Source: an uncultured Acetatifactor sp.
GTDB taxonomy: Bacteria; Bacillota; Clostridia; Lachnospirales; Lachnospiraceae
Reading direction: 5' to 3'
Length of the DNA stretch: 64,000 bases
NCBI GenBank assembly: GCA_934433135.1
Contig: CAKRZO010000004.1
Location: 124,001-188,000 of the forward strand
A model generated the notes under the pieces. It did not search any database, was not told the origin of the DNA, and saw nothing but the letters and a program-made list of their open reading frames with translations. The translations under genes and the position numbers were made by a program. Positions 8,931 to 17,357 of the stretch are shown piece after piece. Numbering within the stretch: position 1 is the first letter of the stretch; each line of letters starts with the position of its first letter.

Positions 8931-9996
8931 CTTTCAGAATGTTTTTGGCCTTTTCGCAGTCTCCTTCGGAATACAGCTCTATCTTCAGAACACCGTCCCG
9001 GATTTCCCGGTTATGAAGAATGCCCATGTTTTTAATGCTGATCTGGCGAAGAGCTAAAAGGGTGGCAATTGCTGCCAGTGCGCCCGGTTCGTCTTTGATA
9101 TCAACTGTCATTTCGTAAGAAGTGAAAAACGCACCGGCTGCCGGAGTGTTGAAGGAATCCCGATATTGTCTGGCATCTTCAAAGAAATCATATAGTTTCT
9201 GACTTCTCTTATCGATAAGGAATTCCTTAATCTGTGTAAGGGAATGAATGTACTGCTCCAGAAGCGTCACAATATTTTCCGTATTGGTCAGGCAGATCTG
9301 CTGCCATACCGATGCGGAAGAGGAAGCGATTCTGGTGATATCCTTAAAGCCGCCGGCCGCAATCTGCTTTAAGACGCCTTCCGGAGTATCGCTTTCTTTC
9401 ACCAGATTGACCAGACAGGCAGCCGCCACATGGGGCAGATGACTGACGGCAGCGGTAGCATAATCGTGCTCTTTACAGTCCAAAAGAAGCGGGATGGCTC
9501 CCATGCACGCAACAAGATCCTTAAATGCGGCAATTTTTTCTTCCGGTACATCCTCCGTAGGCGTTAAGATGTAATAAGCGTTTTCCAGAAGAAGGGATTT
9601 GGAATTGATATATCCGGTCCGCTCGCTGCCGGTCATAGGATGACCGCCGATAAATTGCCTGTCCAACCCTTCCGCTGCCACATGTCTGTGAATGTCCGAC
9701 TTGACACTTCCGACATCGGTCAGAATGCAGTCCGGAGATAGAATTTTACGGACTGCGGGAAGGTTTTCCGCATTTTTCTGTACCGGTGCGCATAAAAAAA
9801 GATAATCGCAATAAGAAAAGGTATCATCGATTTTTTCGGCGGCAAGATCAACGATTCCTTCCTCCAGGGCAAGTTTAAGAGATTCCGTTTTTTCATCATA
9901 AGCGATGATCTGCACATCGCTTCTTTTTTCTTTTAAGGCCTTGGCAATGGACCCGCCGATCAGACCAAGGCCGATAAAACCGCATACAAGTGCCAT
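8908..9996 (-). CDS. tyrA: Prephenate dehydrogenase with C-terminal ACT domain
   Basis: This enzyme oxidatively decarboxylates prephenate to 4-hydroxyphenylpyruvate in tyrosine synthesis. The N-terminal Rossmann fold shows GLGLIGGS at residues 8-15. The conserved GGHPMTGSE block lies in the middle. A C-terminal ACT domain (about residues 290-362, starting TVDIKDEPGALAAIATLL) probably binds an effector such as tyrosine. The 362 residues fit the Gram-positive monofunctional form. GAGG precedes the ATG. It is transcribed alone against queA, and its 3' end is built into the shared terminator. Confidence 0.95.
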   Translation of the reverse strand: MALVCGFIGLGLIGGSIAKALKEKRSDVQIIAYDEKTESLKLALEEGIVDLAAEKIDDTFSYCDYLFLCAPVQKNAENLPAVRKILSPDCILTDVGSVKSDIHRHVAAEGLDRQFIGGHPMTGSERTGYINSKSLLLENAYYILTPTEDVPEEKIAAFKDLVACMGAIPLLLDCKEHDYATAAVSHLPHVAAACLVNLVKESDTPEGVLKQIAAGGFKDITRIASSSASVWQQICLTNTENIVTLLEQYIHSLTQIKEFLIDKRSQKLYDFFEDARQYRDSFNTPAAGAFFTSYEMTVDIKDEPGALAAIATLLALRQISIKNMGILHNREIRDGVLKIELYSEGDCEKAKNILKEKGYGVY

Positions 9997-10053
9997 ATGA
10001 ATCCTCGTTTCGTTGGTATTCTCATCTTAAAATATGAGGGTTGCCTCTCATTT

Positions 10054-10103
10054 GATAAGATGAATTGCTTCGCTGCAAAGCAGCTCTCGCAATTTATCTT
10101 ATC
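10054..10103. repeat. Hairpin repeat, copy 1 (GAATTGC...GCAATT core)
   Basis: GATAAGAT-GAATTGC pairs with GCAATT-T-ATCTTATC over about 15 bp, and an inner GCTGC-AAA-GCAGC stem forms a nested hairpin. The 33-bp core is nearly identical (two mismatches) to the reverse complement of 12613-12646 in the leuS leader. It lies upstream of tyrA (minus) and of the EF-G-like gene (plus). In the rest of the 383-bp gap between those genes only the promoter at 10276-10304 is recognisable. Confidence 0.6.
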
Positions 10104-10275
10104 ACGTTACCGGGAAATTGGCAATTTATTTTTGAACAGTAGACACGAATGGAGTCTTGGACCTGTTATATAGCAATAGTGCACAGAAAATGTGGGAATA
10201 TCCAGCCTTAAAAGCACATACTTCTGGTAAAAACAGAAATATCCGAAGAATATATGTAAAATTATAGAATAAAAC

Positions 10276-10304
10276 TTGCAATTTGTCAAAATATTTAGTA
10301 AAAT
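10276..10304 (+). promoter_or_regulatory. Promoter of the EF-G-like gene
   Basis: TTGCAA 10276-10281 and TAAAAT 10299-10304 are spaced by 17 bp in an AT-rich region. This would start the transcript about 70 bp before the ATG at 10380. Confidence 0.5.
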
Positions 10305-10379
10305 AAAAACATGGGTATTTGGAAATCCAATTTAGTTTTGGCAGAGTATCCAAATTACATCAAAATTGGAGGAATTTCT

Positions 10380-12473
10380 ATGAATGTTTACACAACTGAC
10401 AAGATTCGTAACGTAGTTTTACTGGGGCACGGCGGAGCAGGTAAGACCAGTCTGGCAGAGGCATTTGCTTATCTTTCCGGCATAACATCCAGAATGGGGA
10501 AGGTTACAGACGGAAATACCGTAAGTGATTACAGTAAAGAAGAGCAGAAGAGACAGTTTTCAATCAGTACATCCGTAATCCCTATTGAATGGGAAGGTTA
10601 TAAGATAAATATACTTGATGCACCGGGATATTTTGATTTTGTAGGCGAAGTGGAAGAGGCCGTTTCCGCTGCGGGAGCTGCGATTATTGTCGTAAACGGC
10701 AAGGCCGGAATTGAAGTCGGCACCTTGAAAGCCTGGGAATTGTGTGAAAAATACAAGCTGCCCAGAATGATTTATGTTTCCAACATGGATGTAGACAATG
10801 CTTCTTTCCGTCAGGTCGTGGAAGATATGACGAAGCTGTATGGAAAGAAAATGGCGCCGTTCCATCTTCCGATCCGTGAAAATGAGAAGTTTGTAGGGTA
10901 TGTAAATGTCATTACGGAAGCTGCCAACAGATGGCAGGGAAAAGAAGTCGTTCCCTGTGATGTGCCGGAATATTCCAAACATAACCTGCAGTTATGCAGA
11001 GATACTTTGATGGAAGCCGTTGCGGAGACCAGTGAAGAATTTATGGAACGCTACTTCGGCGGAGAGACATTCTCTGAGGCTGAGATCCGTGCAGCATTGC
11101 GTACCAATGTGTGCGAATGCAGTATTGTGCCTATGACAATGGGATCCAATATCCTGTGCCAGGGTATGTATACTCTGTTGGACGATATCATCAAATATCT
11201 GCCCAGCCCTGAGAATCGTGAAGTTGCGGGAATCAATATGAAGACCAATGAGATCTATCATGCAGATTATGATTTCTCCAAAGCAAAATCGGCTTACATA
11301 TGGAAAACCATTGTGGATCCGTTCATCGGAAAATACTCCCTGATTAAAGTAAATTCCGGTGTTTTTAAGACAGATGATATGATTTACAATGTAGACCGGG
11401 ATATTGAAGAAAAAATCGGAAAACTTTATGTGCTTCAGGGAAATAAACCCATCGAAGTACCGGAGCTGCATGCAGGCGATATCGGAGCTTTGGCAAAATT
11501 GACAGCAGCGAGGACCGGAAACAGTCTGGCAACAAAGGCTGTGCCGATTAAGTTTGGTAAGTTTGAAATTTCAACCCCTTATACCTATCTGCGTTATAAG
11601 CCGAAGAATAAAGCCGATGTGGATAAGATTTCCCAGGCACTGCAGAAAATGACGCATGAAGATCTGACTTTAAGAGTTGTGAATGACTCCGATAACAGAC
11701 AGATGCTTCTGTACGGTATGGGTGATCAGCATCTGGATATCGTTGTCAGCAGATTGTTAAATGAATACAAAGTGGAAGTAGAACTGGCAAAGCCCAAGAT
11801 TGCTTATCGCGAGACGATTAAGAAGAACTCCGATGTGGAATATAAATATAAGAAACAGAGCGGCGGACATGGTCAGTACGGACATGTAAAGATGCGTTTC
11901 TCCCCGCTTGGAGATCTGGAAAAGCCCTATGAATTTACCCAGGAAGTAGTCGGCGGAGCGGTTCCCAAGAACTTCTATCCGGCAGTGGAAAAAGGGCTGC
12001 AGGAATCCGTAATAAAGGGACCTCTGGCCGCTTATCCGGTAGTGGGTGTTAAGGCAGTGCTTTACGATGGTTCGTATCATCCGGTGGATTCTTCCGAAAT
12101 GGCGTTCAAGATGGCGACGATCCAGGCCTTCAAGAAGGGCTTTATGGAAGCGGGACCGATTCTGTTAGAGCCGATCGCTTCCCTGAAAGTAACCGTGCCG
12201 GATTCTTATACCGGCGATGTCATGGGAGATTTGAATAAGCGCAGAGGCCGAGTTCTGGGAATGAATCCGGTAGCAGGCGGCAAGCAGGTGATTCAGGCGG
12301 ATATCCCGATGAGTGCTTTGTACGGGTACTGTACGGATTTGCGCTCCATGACCGGAGGACGGGGAGATTATTCCTATGAATTTGCCCGTTATGAACAGGC
12401 ACCCAGCGATGTACAGGAGAAGGAAGTCGCTGCAAGAGCTGCCAAAGTTGCGGAGAACAATGCAGAAGACTGA
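10380..12473 (+). CDS. Elongation factor G-like translational GTPase
   Basis: This is a 697-residue EF-G paralogue. The P-loop GHGGAGKTSLAEA lies near residue 20, switch-region DAPGYFDF follows, and EF-G domains II-V run to the end (SGGHGQYGHVKMRF in domain IV). The G4 motif is NMDVDN rather than the canonical NKxD, a deviation seen in EF-G-like proteins of Clostridia and actinobacteria, so it is probably not the main translocase. The start at 10380 is chosen for GGAGG eight bases upstream. An in-frame ATG at 10311 lies at the likely transcription start and has no ribosome site. No ribosomal protein genes are nearby, which also argues for a paralogue. Confidence 0.88.
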   Translation: MNVYTTDKIRNVVLLGHGGAGKTSLAEAFAYLSGITSRMGKVTDGNTVSDYSKEEQKRQFSISTSVIPIEWEGYKINILDAPGYFDFVGEVEEAVSAAGAAIIVVNGKAGIEVGTLKAWELCEKYKLPRMIYVSNMDVDNASFRQVVEDMTKLYGKKMAPFHLPIRENEKFVGYVNVITEAANRWQGKEVVPCDVPEYSKHNLQLCRDTLMEAVAETSEEFMERYFGGETFSEAEIRAALRTNVCECSIVPMTMGSNILCQGMYTLLDDIIKYLPSPENREVAGINMKTNEIYHADYDFSKAKSAYIWKTIVDPFIGKYSLIKVNSGVFKTDDMIYNVDRDIEEKIGKLYVLQGNKPIEVPELHAGDIGALAKLTAARTGNSLATKAVPIKFGKFEISTPYTYLRYKPKNKADVDKISQALQKMTHEDLTLRVVNDSDNRQMLLYGMGDQHLDIVVSRLLNEYKVEVELAKPKIAYRETIKKNSDVEYKYKKQSGGHGQYGHVKMRFSPLGDLEKPYEFTQEVVGGAVPKNFYPAVEKGLQESVIKGPLAAYPVVGVKAVLYDGSYHPVDSSEMAFKMATIQAFKKGFMEAGPILLEPIASLKVTVPDSYTGDVMGDLNKRRGRVLGMNPVAGGKQVIQADIPMSALYGYCTDLRSMTGGRGDYSYEFARYEQAPSDVQEKEVAARAAKVAENNAED

Positions 12474-12481
12474 GAATTTGC

Positions 12482-12510
12482 TTGACATTTCTCTTAAAAA
12501 CGGATAGAAT
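12482..12510 (+). promoter_or_regulatory. Promoter of the leuS leader
   Basis: TTGACA 12482-12487, 17-bp spacer, TAGAAT 12505-12510. The -10 box is the same hexamer as in the pheST promoter. It begins eight bases after the stop codon of the EF-G-like gene. Confidence 0.8.
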
Positions 12511-12526
12511 GATATCAGGGTTAAAA

Positions 12527-12610
12527 GGTCAAAAAGCCGTTCGTGCTTGCACGATTAGGCTTTTGAACTTGGAACCCGCAAAACATGAGGAAAGCGGATT
12601 CCGAATGTTT
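12527..12610 (+). promoter_or_regulatory. Two extra hairpins at the 5' end of the leuS leader
   Basis: 12527-12568 folds through AAAAAGCC/GGCTTTT with inner TCGTGC/GCACGA. 12581-12610 folds through AAACAT/ATGTTT with inner GGAA/TTCC. Together with the repeat at 12613-12646 they add roughly 150 nt before the T-box stem I, which is longer than a usual T-box leader needs. Confidence 0.5.
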
Positions 12611-12612
12611 TA

Positions 12613-12646
12613 GAATTGCGAGAGCTGCATTGCAGCGGAGCAATTC
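12613..12646. repeat. Hairpin repeat, copy 2 (inverted relative to copy 1)
   Basis: GAATTGC and GCAATTC bracket an inner CTGCATTGCAG stem. The sequence is the reverse complement of the core of the hairpin at 10054-10103 with two differences. It is embedded in the transcribed leuS leader, upstream of the T-box proper. Confidence 0.6.
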
Positions 12647-12651
12647 GTGAT

Positions 12652-12938
12652 ATCAAGTGAGGATGAAAAAAGTCATAAGCAATGAAGAGAAAGAGTAGCA
12701 GGTGCGGACTTTCAGAGAGTTGCCGGTTGGTGCAAGGCAGCAGTTCAAAGCTGTGAACTGGTCTCGGAGCTCCTGGCGGGAAAGCGGATCGGAATGGTAT
12801 AAGCATACGAATCCGGCAAGTAGTGTCAGGCGGGTTCTTCCGTTAAAAAGAGTAAAGTGCGCAGAAAGTCATTTTTGCGAAATAGAGTGGTACCACGGAA
12901 TTTAAGCCCTTTCGTCTCTATACGAGAGGGCTTTTTTT
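12652..12938 (+). promoter_or_regulatory. T-box riboswitch leader (tRNA-Leu type) with terminator
   Basis: The T-box core AGAGTGGTACCACG lies at 12884-12897. It is followed by terminator arms AGCCCTTTCGT and ACGAGAGGGCT (about 12905-12931) and a seven-T run. Stem I would lie at about 12670-12780. Candidate Leu specifiers there are CTG after TGAA, or CTC a few bases later. Uncharged tRNA-Leu should allow read-through into leuS. Confidence 0.9.
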
Positions 12939-12997
12939 ATGTCATAAGTTGGGTGCCTTGACACCAAAATTATTTTATATTACGGAGGACAACGAAA

Positions 12998-15412
12998 ATG
13001 GCGGAACCTTACAACCATAAAGAGGTTGAACAAAAATGGCAGGCTGTGTGGGATGACGAAAAAGCTTTTGCCACATCGAATGATTTCAGTAAACCGAAAT
13101 ACTATGCACTGGTGGAATTCCCTTATCCTTCCGGGCAGGGACTTCACGTAGGGCATCCGAGGCCTTATACGGCTTTGGATATTGTGGCCAGGAAGAGAAG
13201 AATGCAGGGCTATAACGTATTGTATCCCATGGGATGGGATGCATTCGGTCTTCCTACGGAAAACTATGCGATCAAAAACCACATTCATCCGAAAATTGTT
13301 ACTAAAAACAATGTAGCGCGGTTTAAAAAACAGTTGCATTCCTTGGGATATTCTTTTGACTGGGACAGAGAGATTAATACAACGGATCCGGAATATTATA
13401 AGTGGACGCAGTGGATCTTTTTAAAACTCTTCAAGGCGGGACTTGCTTATAAGACGGAAATGCCGATTAACTGGTGTACTTCCTGTAAGGTCGGCCTTGC
13501 CAATGAAGAAGTCGTAAACGGTGTATGTGAGCGATGCGGCTCTGAAGTAGTCCGGAAGGTCAAGAGCCAATGGATGCTTAAAATTACGGCATATGCCGAT
13601 AGACTGATCAAGGATCTGGATACCGTGGACTATATTGAAAGAGTTAAAGTTTCCCAGAAAAACTGGATCGGTAAATCCACCGGAGCGGAAGTAGACTTTA
13701 AGCTTTCCGGCAAAGAGGATAAGTTAAGAATTTACACCACCAGACCGGATACTTTGTTCGGTGCAACCTACATGGTTGTCAGCCCGGAGCATCCGCTGAT
13801 TGATAAGTATAAAGAAGAAATTGCCAACTGGGAAGAAGTAGTTGCTTATCGGGAAATGGCAGCCAGAAAATCGGATTTTGAACGTACGGAGCTGGCCAAA
13901 GAAAAGACCGGTGTCATGATTAAGGGGCTTACGGCAGACAATCCGGTAAACGGCAAACAGATTCCGATCTGGATTTCCGATTATGTTCTGATGACATACG
14001 GCACCGGCGCTATCATGGCAGTTCCTGCGCATGATGAAAGAGACTGGGAATTTGCCAAAAAATTTGATATGCCCATTATTGAAGTAGTGGCAGGCAGTCC
14101 TGTAAGCGTACAGGAGAAAGTATATACAGATGTTGCAGAGGGCGTTTTGGTGAATTCCGATTTCCTCAACGGACTGTCTGTAGCAGATGCCAAGGAGAAG
14201 ATTATTGCATGGCTGGAAGAAAAAGGAATCGGCAACCGGAAAACGAATTTTAAACTTCGTGACTGGGTTTTTTCCAGACAGCGTTACTGGGGAGAACCGA
14301 TCCCGATTGTAAAATGCGAAAAGTGCGGTTTTGTTCCATTGGATGAAAGAGACCTTCCTCTGGAACTCCCGGAAGTAGAAAGCTATATGCCTACCGATAA
14401 CGGAGAATCTCCTCTGGCAGCTATGACTGATTGGGTCAATACAACTTGCCCGTGCTGCGGGGGTCCGGCAAAAAGAGAAACCGACACCATGCCGCAGTGG
14501 GCAGGATCTTCCTGGTATTACTTAAGATATACCGATCCTCATAACAAAGAAGCACTGGCCAGCAAAGAGGCGTTGGAATATTGGATGCCGGTTGACTGGT
14601 ACAACGGAGGAATGGAGCATACAACCCTGCATCTTCTTTATTCCAGATTCTGGCATAAGTTTTTGTATGACCAGAAGGTGGTGCCCTGTCCGGAACCTTA
14701 CCAGAAGAGAACCAGCCATGGCATGATCCTGGGATCCAATGGAGAGAAGATGTCCAAATCCAGAGGAAATGTAATAAACCCGGATGATATCGTACAAGAT
14801 TACGGTGCAGATACCCTGCGGACTTACGAAATGTTTATCGGAGCCTTTGACTTAAGCGCTTCCTGGTCGGAAGACGGTGTGAAGGGCTGCCGCAGATTCC
14901 TGGAAAGAGTCTGGAAGCTTCAGGACATTTTAACTTCGGAAGAAGACTATAGCAAGGATCTGGAGACGAAGATGCACCAGACGATTAAGAAGGTTGACAG
15001 CGATTTTGAAAACCTGAAATATAATACGGCAATTGCGGCTATGATGTCCCTGTTAAATGAATTCTATAAGAAAAATGCCGTAACAAGAGGAGAATACAGA
15101 ACCCTTTTGATTCTCTTGAATCCGGTAGCACCGCACATTACGGAAGAACTCTGGGAAAAAGCCGGATTTGAAGGAAAGCTTTACCAGACCGCATGGCCTT
15201 CTTATGAGGAAGCAAAGACCGTGGAATCTACCGTGGAAATTGCGGTACAGGTCAATGGAAAGGTTCGTACGACAATTGCGATTGCCAAGGATGAAGCAAA
15301 AGAAAACGTAATTGCTGCAGCAAAAGCCGCACTGGGGAACAAATTGACCGGAACAGTCATTAAAGAAATTTATGTACCGGGCAGATTGGTTAACATTGTG
15401 GTAAAAATGTAA
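12998..15412 (+). CDS. leuS: Leucine-tRNA ligase
   Basis: LeuS charges tRNA-Leu in the cytoplasm. This is an 804-residue class Ia synthetase with the HIGH motif as HVGH (PSGQGLHVGHPRPY, about residues 45-58), a CP1 editing domain (about 220-420) and the KMSKS loop as KMSKSRGN near residue 585. A zinc-type Cys cluster (CTSCKVGL...CERCG) is visible around residues 160-185. GGAGGACAACGAAA precedes the ATG. It is regulated by the T-box leader upstream and followed after 24 bp by an esterase gene. Confidence 0.97.
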   Translation: MAEPYNHKEVEQKWQAVWDDEKAFATSNDFSKPKYYALVEFPYPSGQGLHVGHPRPYTALDIVARKRRMQGYNVLYPMGWDAFGLPTENYAIKNHIHPKIVTKNNVARFKKQLHSLGYSFDWDREINTTDPEYYKWTQWIFLKLFKAGLAYKTEMPINWCTSCKVGLANEEVVNGVCERCGSEVVRKVKSQWMLKITAYADRLIKDLDTVDYIERVKVSQKNWIGKSTGAEVDFKLSGKEDKLRIYTTRPDTLFGATYMVVSPEHPLIDKYKEEIANWEEVVAYREMAARKSDFERTELAKEKTGVMIKGLTADNPVNGKQIPIWISDYVLMTYGTGAIMAVPAHDERDWEFAKKFDMPIIEVVAGSPVSVQEKVYTDVAEGVLVNSDFLNGLSVADAKEKIIAWLEEKGIGNRKTNFKLRDWVFSRQRYWGEPIPIVKCEKCGFVPLDERDLPLELPEVESYMPTDNGESPLAAMTDWVNTTCPCCGGPAKRETDTMPQWAGSSWYYLRYTDPHNKEALASKEALEYWMPVDWYNGGMEHTTLHLLYSRFWHKFLYDQKVVPCPEPYQKRTSHGMILGSNGEKMSKSRGNVINPDDIVQDYGADTLRTYEMFIGAFDLSASWSEDGVKGCRRFLERVWKLQDILTSEEDYSKDLETKMHQTIKKVDSDFENLKYNTAIAAMMSLLNEFYKKNAVTRGEYRTLLILLNPVAPHITEELWEKAGFEGKLYQTAWPSYEEAKTVESTVEIAVQVNGKVRTTIAIAKDEAKENVIAAAKAALGNKLTGTVIKEIYVPGRLVNIVVKM

Positions 15413-15436
15413 GAGAACCCGGAAAAGGAGAAGAAT

Positions 15437-16405
15437 ATGTTTATTCAGGCAAATGCAAAGAGCTTCCGCTATACCGGAAGATGGAAGCAATATGAAGACC
15501 GGGCTGTCACCACGGCGCCGGGGAGCACGCTGGAAGCTGCTTTTACAGGGAAAAGTGCGGTCTTAAAATTTGATATGGTAACGAACAGACACCCTTACGG
15601 ACATCTGTGGATCCGGGTAGATGACGGAGCAAAGGTGGAAGTTCCCATGGAACGATTCTTAAGAGTGACAGCAAAGGAAAAAGGCAATCATGTGGTGACG
15701 GTTGTCTACAAGAGCTCTTCCGAGATCCATCACAGATGGTACCAGCCTCTGGAAGGAAAAGTATCCTTCCTGGGGATGGATGCGGACGGCGAAGGAACCT
15801 TGCCGGAGGATTTTCGCAAGAGTATTGAGTTTATCGGAGATTCCATTACGGAAGGCGTTTTGATTGATGCCTTCTATAATCCGGATCCGGTAGACCAGTG
15901 GAACCGCCCCTGGCAGGACGATTCCATGGCTACCTATGCCTGGCTTGCAGCCGAAAAACTTGGCTTAAAGCCGATTATTATGGGATACGGAGCCGTAGGG
16001 GTTACCCACGGTGGCTGCGGATCCGTTCCGAAAGCGGCAGAAGCGTATCCTTACTATTTTGCCGGAGAACCCATGGAAAGCTGCAATGCCGATTACATAG
16101 TTATTAATCACGGCGCAAATGATGCTCGTGCCACTGCGGAAGAATATACCGGAGAATATGTGAAACTCTTAAAACTGGTAAGAAGCAGGAACCGAAATTC
16201 GGTTATCATTTCCTTATCCGCCTTCTGCGGCGTCTATCCGAAAGAACTGGAAGAGGCCATTGCTTCTTATAATAAAGAAAACGATGACCACGTATACTTC
16301 ATTGATTCCGCCGGATGGATACCGAAAGATCCCCTTCATCCGCTTCGTGACGGACATGAGATCGTGGCGGACAGACTGACAGAGAGGCTCAGAAAGATTC
16401 TGTAA
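15437..16405 (+). CDS. SGNH/GDSL hydrolase with N-terminal beta domain (CE2-like carbohydrate esterase)
   Basis: This is a 322-residue two-domain esterase. The first 120 residues look like a beta-sandwich. From residue 132 an SGNH hydrolase fold begins with block I GDSITEG (Ser136). Block III is INHGAND, and the Asp-His pair lies in DPLHPLRDGH near the end. This architecture is that of carbohydrate esterase family 2, which deacetylates sugars or xylan. No signal peptide is seen, so it should be cytoplasmic. GGAAAAGGAGAAGAAT precedes the ATG. It is 24 bp behind leuS and may share its transcript, although the functions are unrelated. Confidence 0.8.
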   Translation: MFIQANAKSFRYTGRWKQYEDRAVTTAPGSTLEAAFTGKSAVLKFDMVTNRHPYGHLWIRVDDGAKVEVPMERFLRVTAKEKGNHVVTVVYKSSSEIHHRWYQPLEGKVSFLGMDADGEGTLPEDFRKSIEFIGDSITEGVLIDAFYNPDPVDQWNRPWQDDSMATYAWLAAEKLGLKPIIMGYGAVGVTHGGCGSVPKAAEAYPYYFAGEPMESCNADYIVINHGANDARATAEEYTGEYVKLLKLVRSRNRNSVIISLSAFCGVYPKELEEAIASYNKENDDHVYFIDSAGWIPKDPLHPLRDGHEIVADRLTERLRKIL

Positions 16406-16495
16406 GGCAACTGTTCAGGCAGGCGTTTTTGCAAACAAATTGTCTGTATGAGTGCTTGCATTTAGTACGGTCTTTATAAACATTCTGAAGCCCTA

Positions 16496-16605
16496 GGGCA
16501 GACTCATGGGGATTCCAAAGAGGGGCGCAAAATTGAGCGAGAGCGTCCCCCCGAATGGAACCCCATGAACCTGCCTGAGTCTCTGCTCCAAACATTTTTT
16601 TACAT
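16496..16605 (+). terminator. Large hairpin with T tract after the esterase gene
   Basis: TCATGGGGATTCCA (about 16504-16517) pairs with TGGAACCCCATGA (16556-16568). Inside is GAGGGGCGC paired with GCGTCCCCC, and outside ACTCA/TGAGT. A seven-T run follows at about 16594. It is longer than a minimal terminator and could be a decayed mobile hairpin used as one. The rest of the 388-bp gap before feoA holds the feo promoter and operators; 16406-16495 shows nothing recognisable. Confidence 0.55.
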
Positions 16606-16649
16606 TAACATAGCCTTTTAAGTTTCCCCTGAAAATTTTTAAAAAGTAC

Positions 16650-16678
16650 TTGACAATGATTTTAAAAGGTAGTATTCT
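16650..16678 (+). promoter_or_regulatory. Promoter of the feo operon
   Basis: TTGACA 16650-16655 and TATTCT 16673-16678 have a 17-bp spacer. Two palindromic boxes lie immediately downstream, a position suited to repression. Confidence 0.7.
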
Positions 16679-16687
16679 TTTCTAGAA

Positions 16688-16703
16688 GTTAGCAAGAGCT
16701 AAC
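16688..16703. promoter_or_regulatory. Candidate metalloregulator box 1
   Basis: GTTAGCAAGAGCTAAC is a perfect GTTAGC/GCTAAC palindrome with a 4-bp centre, ten bases after the -10 box. It resembles operators of DtxR-family iron or manganese repressors. Confidence 0.6.
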
Positions 16704-16721
16704 CATATTTTAATACAAAAG

Positions 16722-16737
16722 GTTAGCTTGTGCTAAT
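16722..16737. promoter_or_regulatory. Candidate metalloregulator box 2
   Basis: GTTAGCTTGTGCTAAT has the same half-sites as box 1, with centres 34 bp apart. It lies between the promoter and the first feoA. Confidence 0.6.
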
Positions 16738-16793
16738 CGGCAAACAATGCCAATACAGCCAAGCACAGCCTGCAGAGAAAGTGAGGGATTAAG

Positions 16794-17006
16794 ATGATGC
16801 CGTTGACACTGGCCGAGTTAGGAGAAGAAAATACGATCAAAAAGATCGGAGGGTCTCCGGAAGTGAAGAAGCATCTGGAGAATCTTGGATTTGTAGTGGG
16901 AGGCAATGTTACGATTGTAAGCTCCCTTGCCGGGAATGTGATTGTGAATGTCAAGGAAGCCAGAATTGCAATCAGCGAAGAGATGGCGAGAAAAATTATG
17001 GTATAG
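16794..17006 (+). CDS. feoA: FeoA-family protein (first copy)
   Basis: This 70-residue SH3-like FeoA protein is an accessory factor of the FeoB ferrous-iron transporter. The family pattern is visible: MPLTLAELGEENTIKKIGG, then HLENLGFVVGG and the C-terminal EARIAISEEMARKI. ATGs lie at 16794 and 16797; the first is used, seven bases after GAGGGATTA. It is the first gene of a feoA-feoA-feoB operon under candidate metal control. It differs clearly from the second FeoA and is not a recent duplicate. Confidence 0.9.
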   Translation: MMPLTLAELGEENTIKKIGGSPEVKKHLENLGFVVGGNVTIVSSLAGNVIVNVKEARIAISEEMARKIMV

Positions 17007-17069
17007 CGAACCTTATATTCCGCATAAAATATGCCGAATATGGTAGATAGATAAGGAGGAAGAGATAGG

Positions 17070-17291
17070 ATGAAGACACTGAAGGAAACAAAAATAGGTG
17101 AAACCGTGAAAGTAGTAAAACTTCATGGCGAGGGTGCCGTAAAGCGTCGTATTATGGACATGGGTCTGACGAAAGGCGTGGAAGTAACCGTTCGTAAGGT
17201 CGCACCTTTGGGAGATCCCGTAGAAGTAACCGTTCGCGGTTATGAACTGTCCCTCAGAAAAGCAGATGCAGAGTCCATAGAAGTGGAATAA
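17070..17291 (+). CDS. feoA: FeoA-family protein (second copy)
   Basis: This 73-residue FeoA protein has the usual KRRIMDMGLTKGVEVTVRKVAPLGDPVEV core and the C-terminal GYELSLRKADAESIEV. AAGGAGGAAGAGATAGG is a strong ribosome site before the ATG. It sits 63 bp after the first feoA and 66 bp before feoB. A third copy of the palindromic box lies between it and feoB. Confidence 0.92.
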   Translation: MKTLKETKIGETVKVVKLHGEGAVKRRIMDMGLTKGVEVTVRKVAPLGDPVEVTVRGYELSLRKADAESIEVE

Positions 17292-17318
17292 TTGAACTTT
17301 TCAAAATTTTCAGTACAG

Positions 17319-17334
17319 GTTAGCATAAACTAAC
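17319..17334. promoter_or_regulatory. Candidate metalloregulator box 3, upstream of feoB
   Basis: GTTAGCATAAACTAAC matches the two boxes at the operon promoter. It lies 24 bp before the feoB ATG. It could mark a second internal promoter or act as a roadblock site. Confidence 0.55.
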
Positions 17335-17357
17335 ATACATTAAGGAGAGGATTTATT

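Noticed and set aside
16406..16440. CAACTGTTCAGG near the esterase stop as another MITE end
   Set aside because: The terminal repeat reads AACAGTTCAG; here the order is AACTGTTCAG, and the following bases do not match the element.
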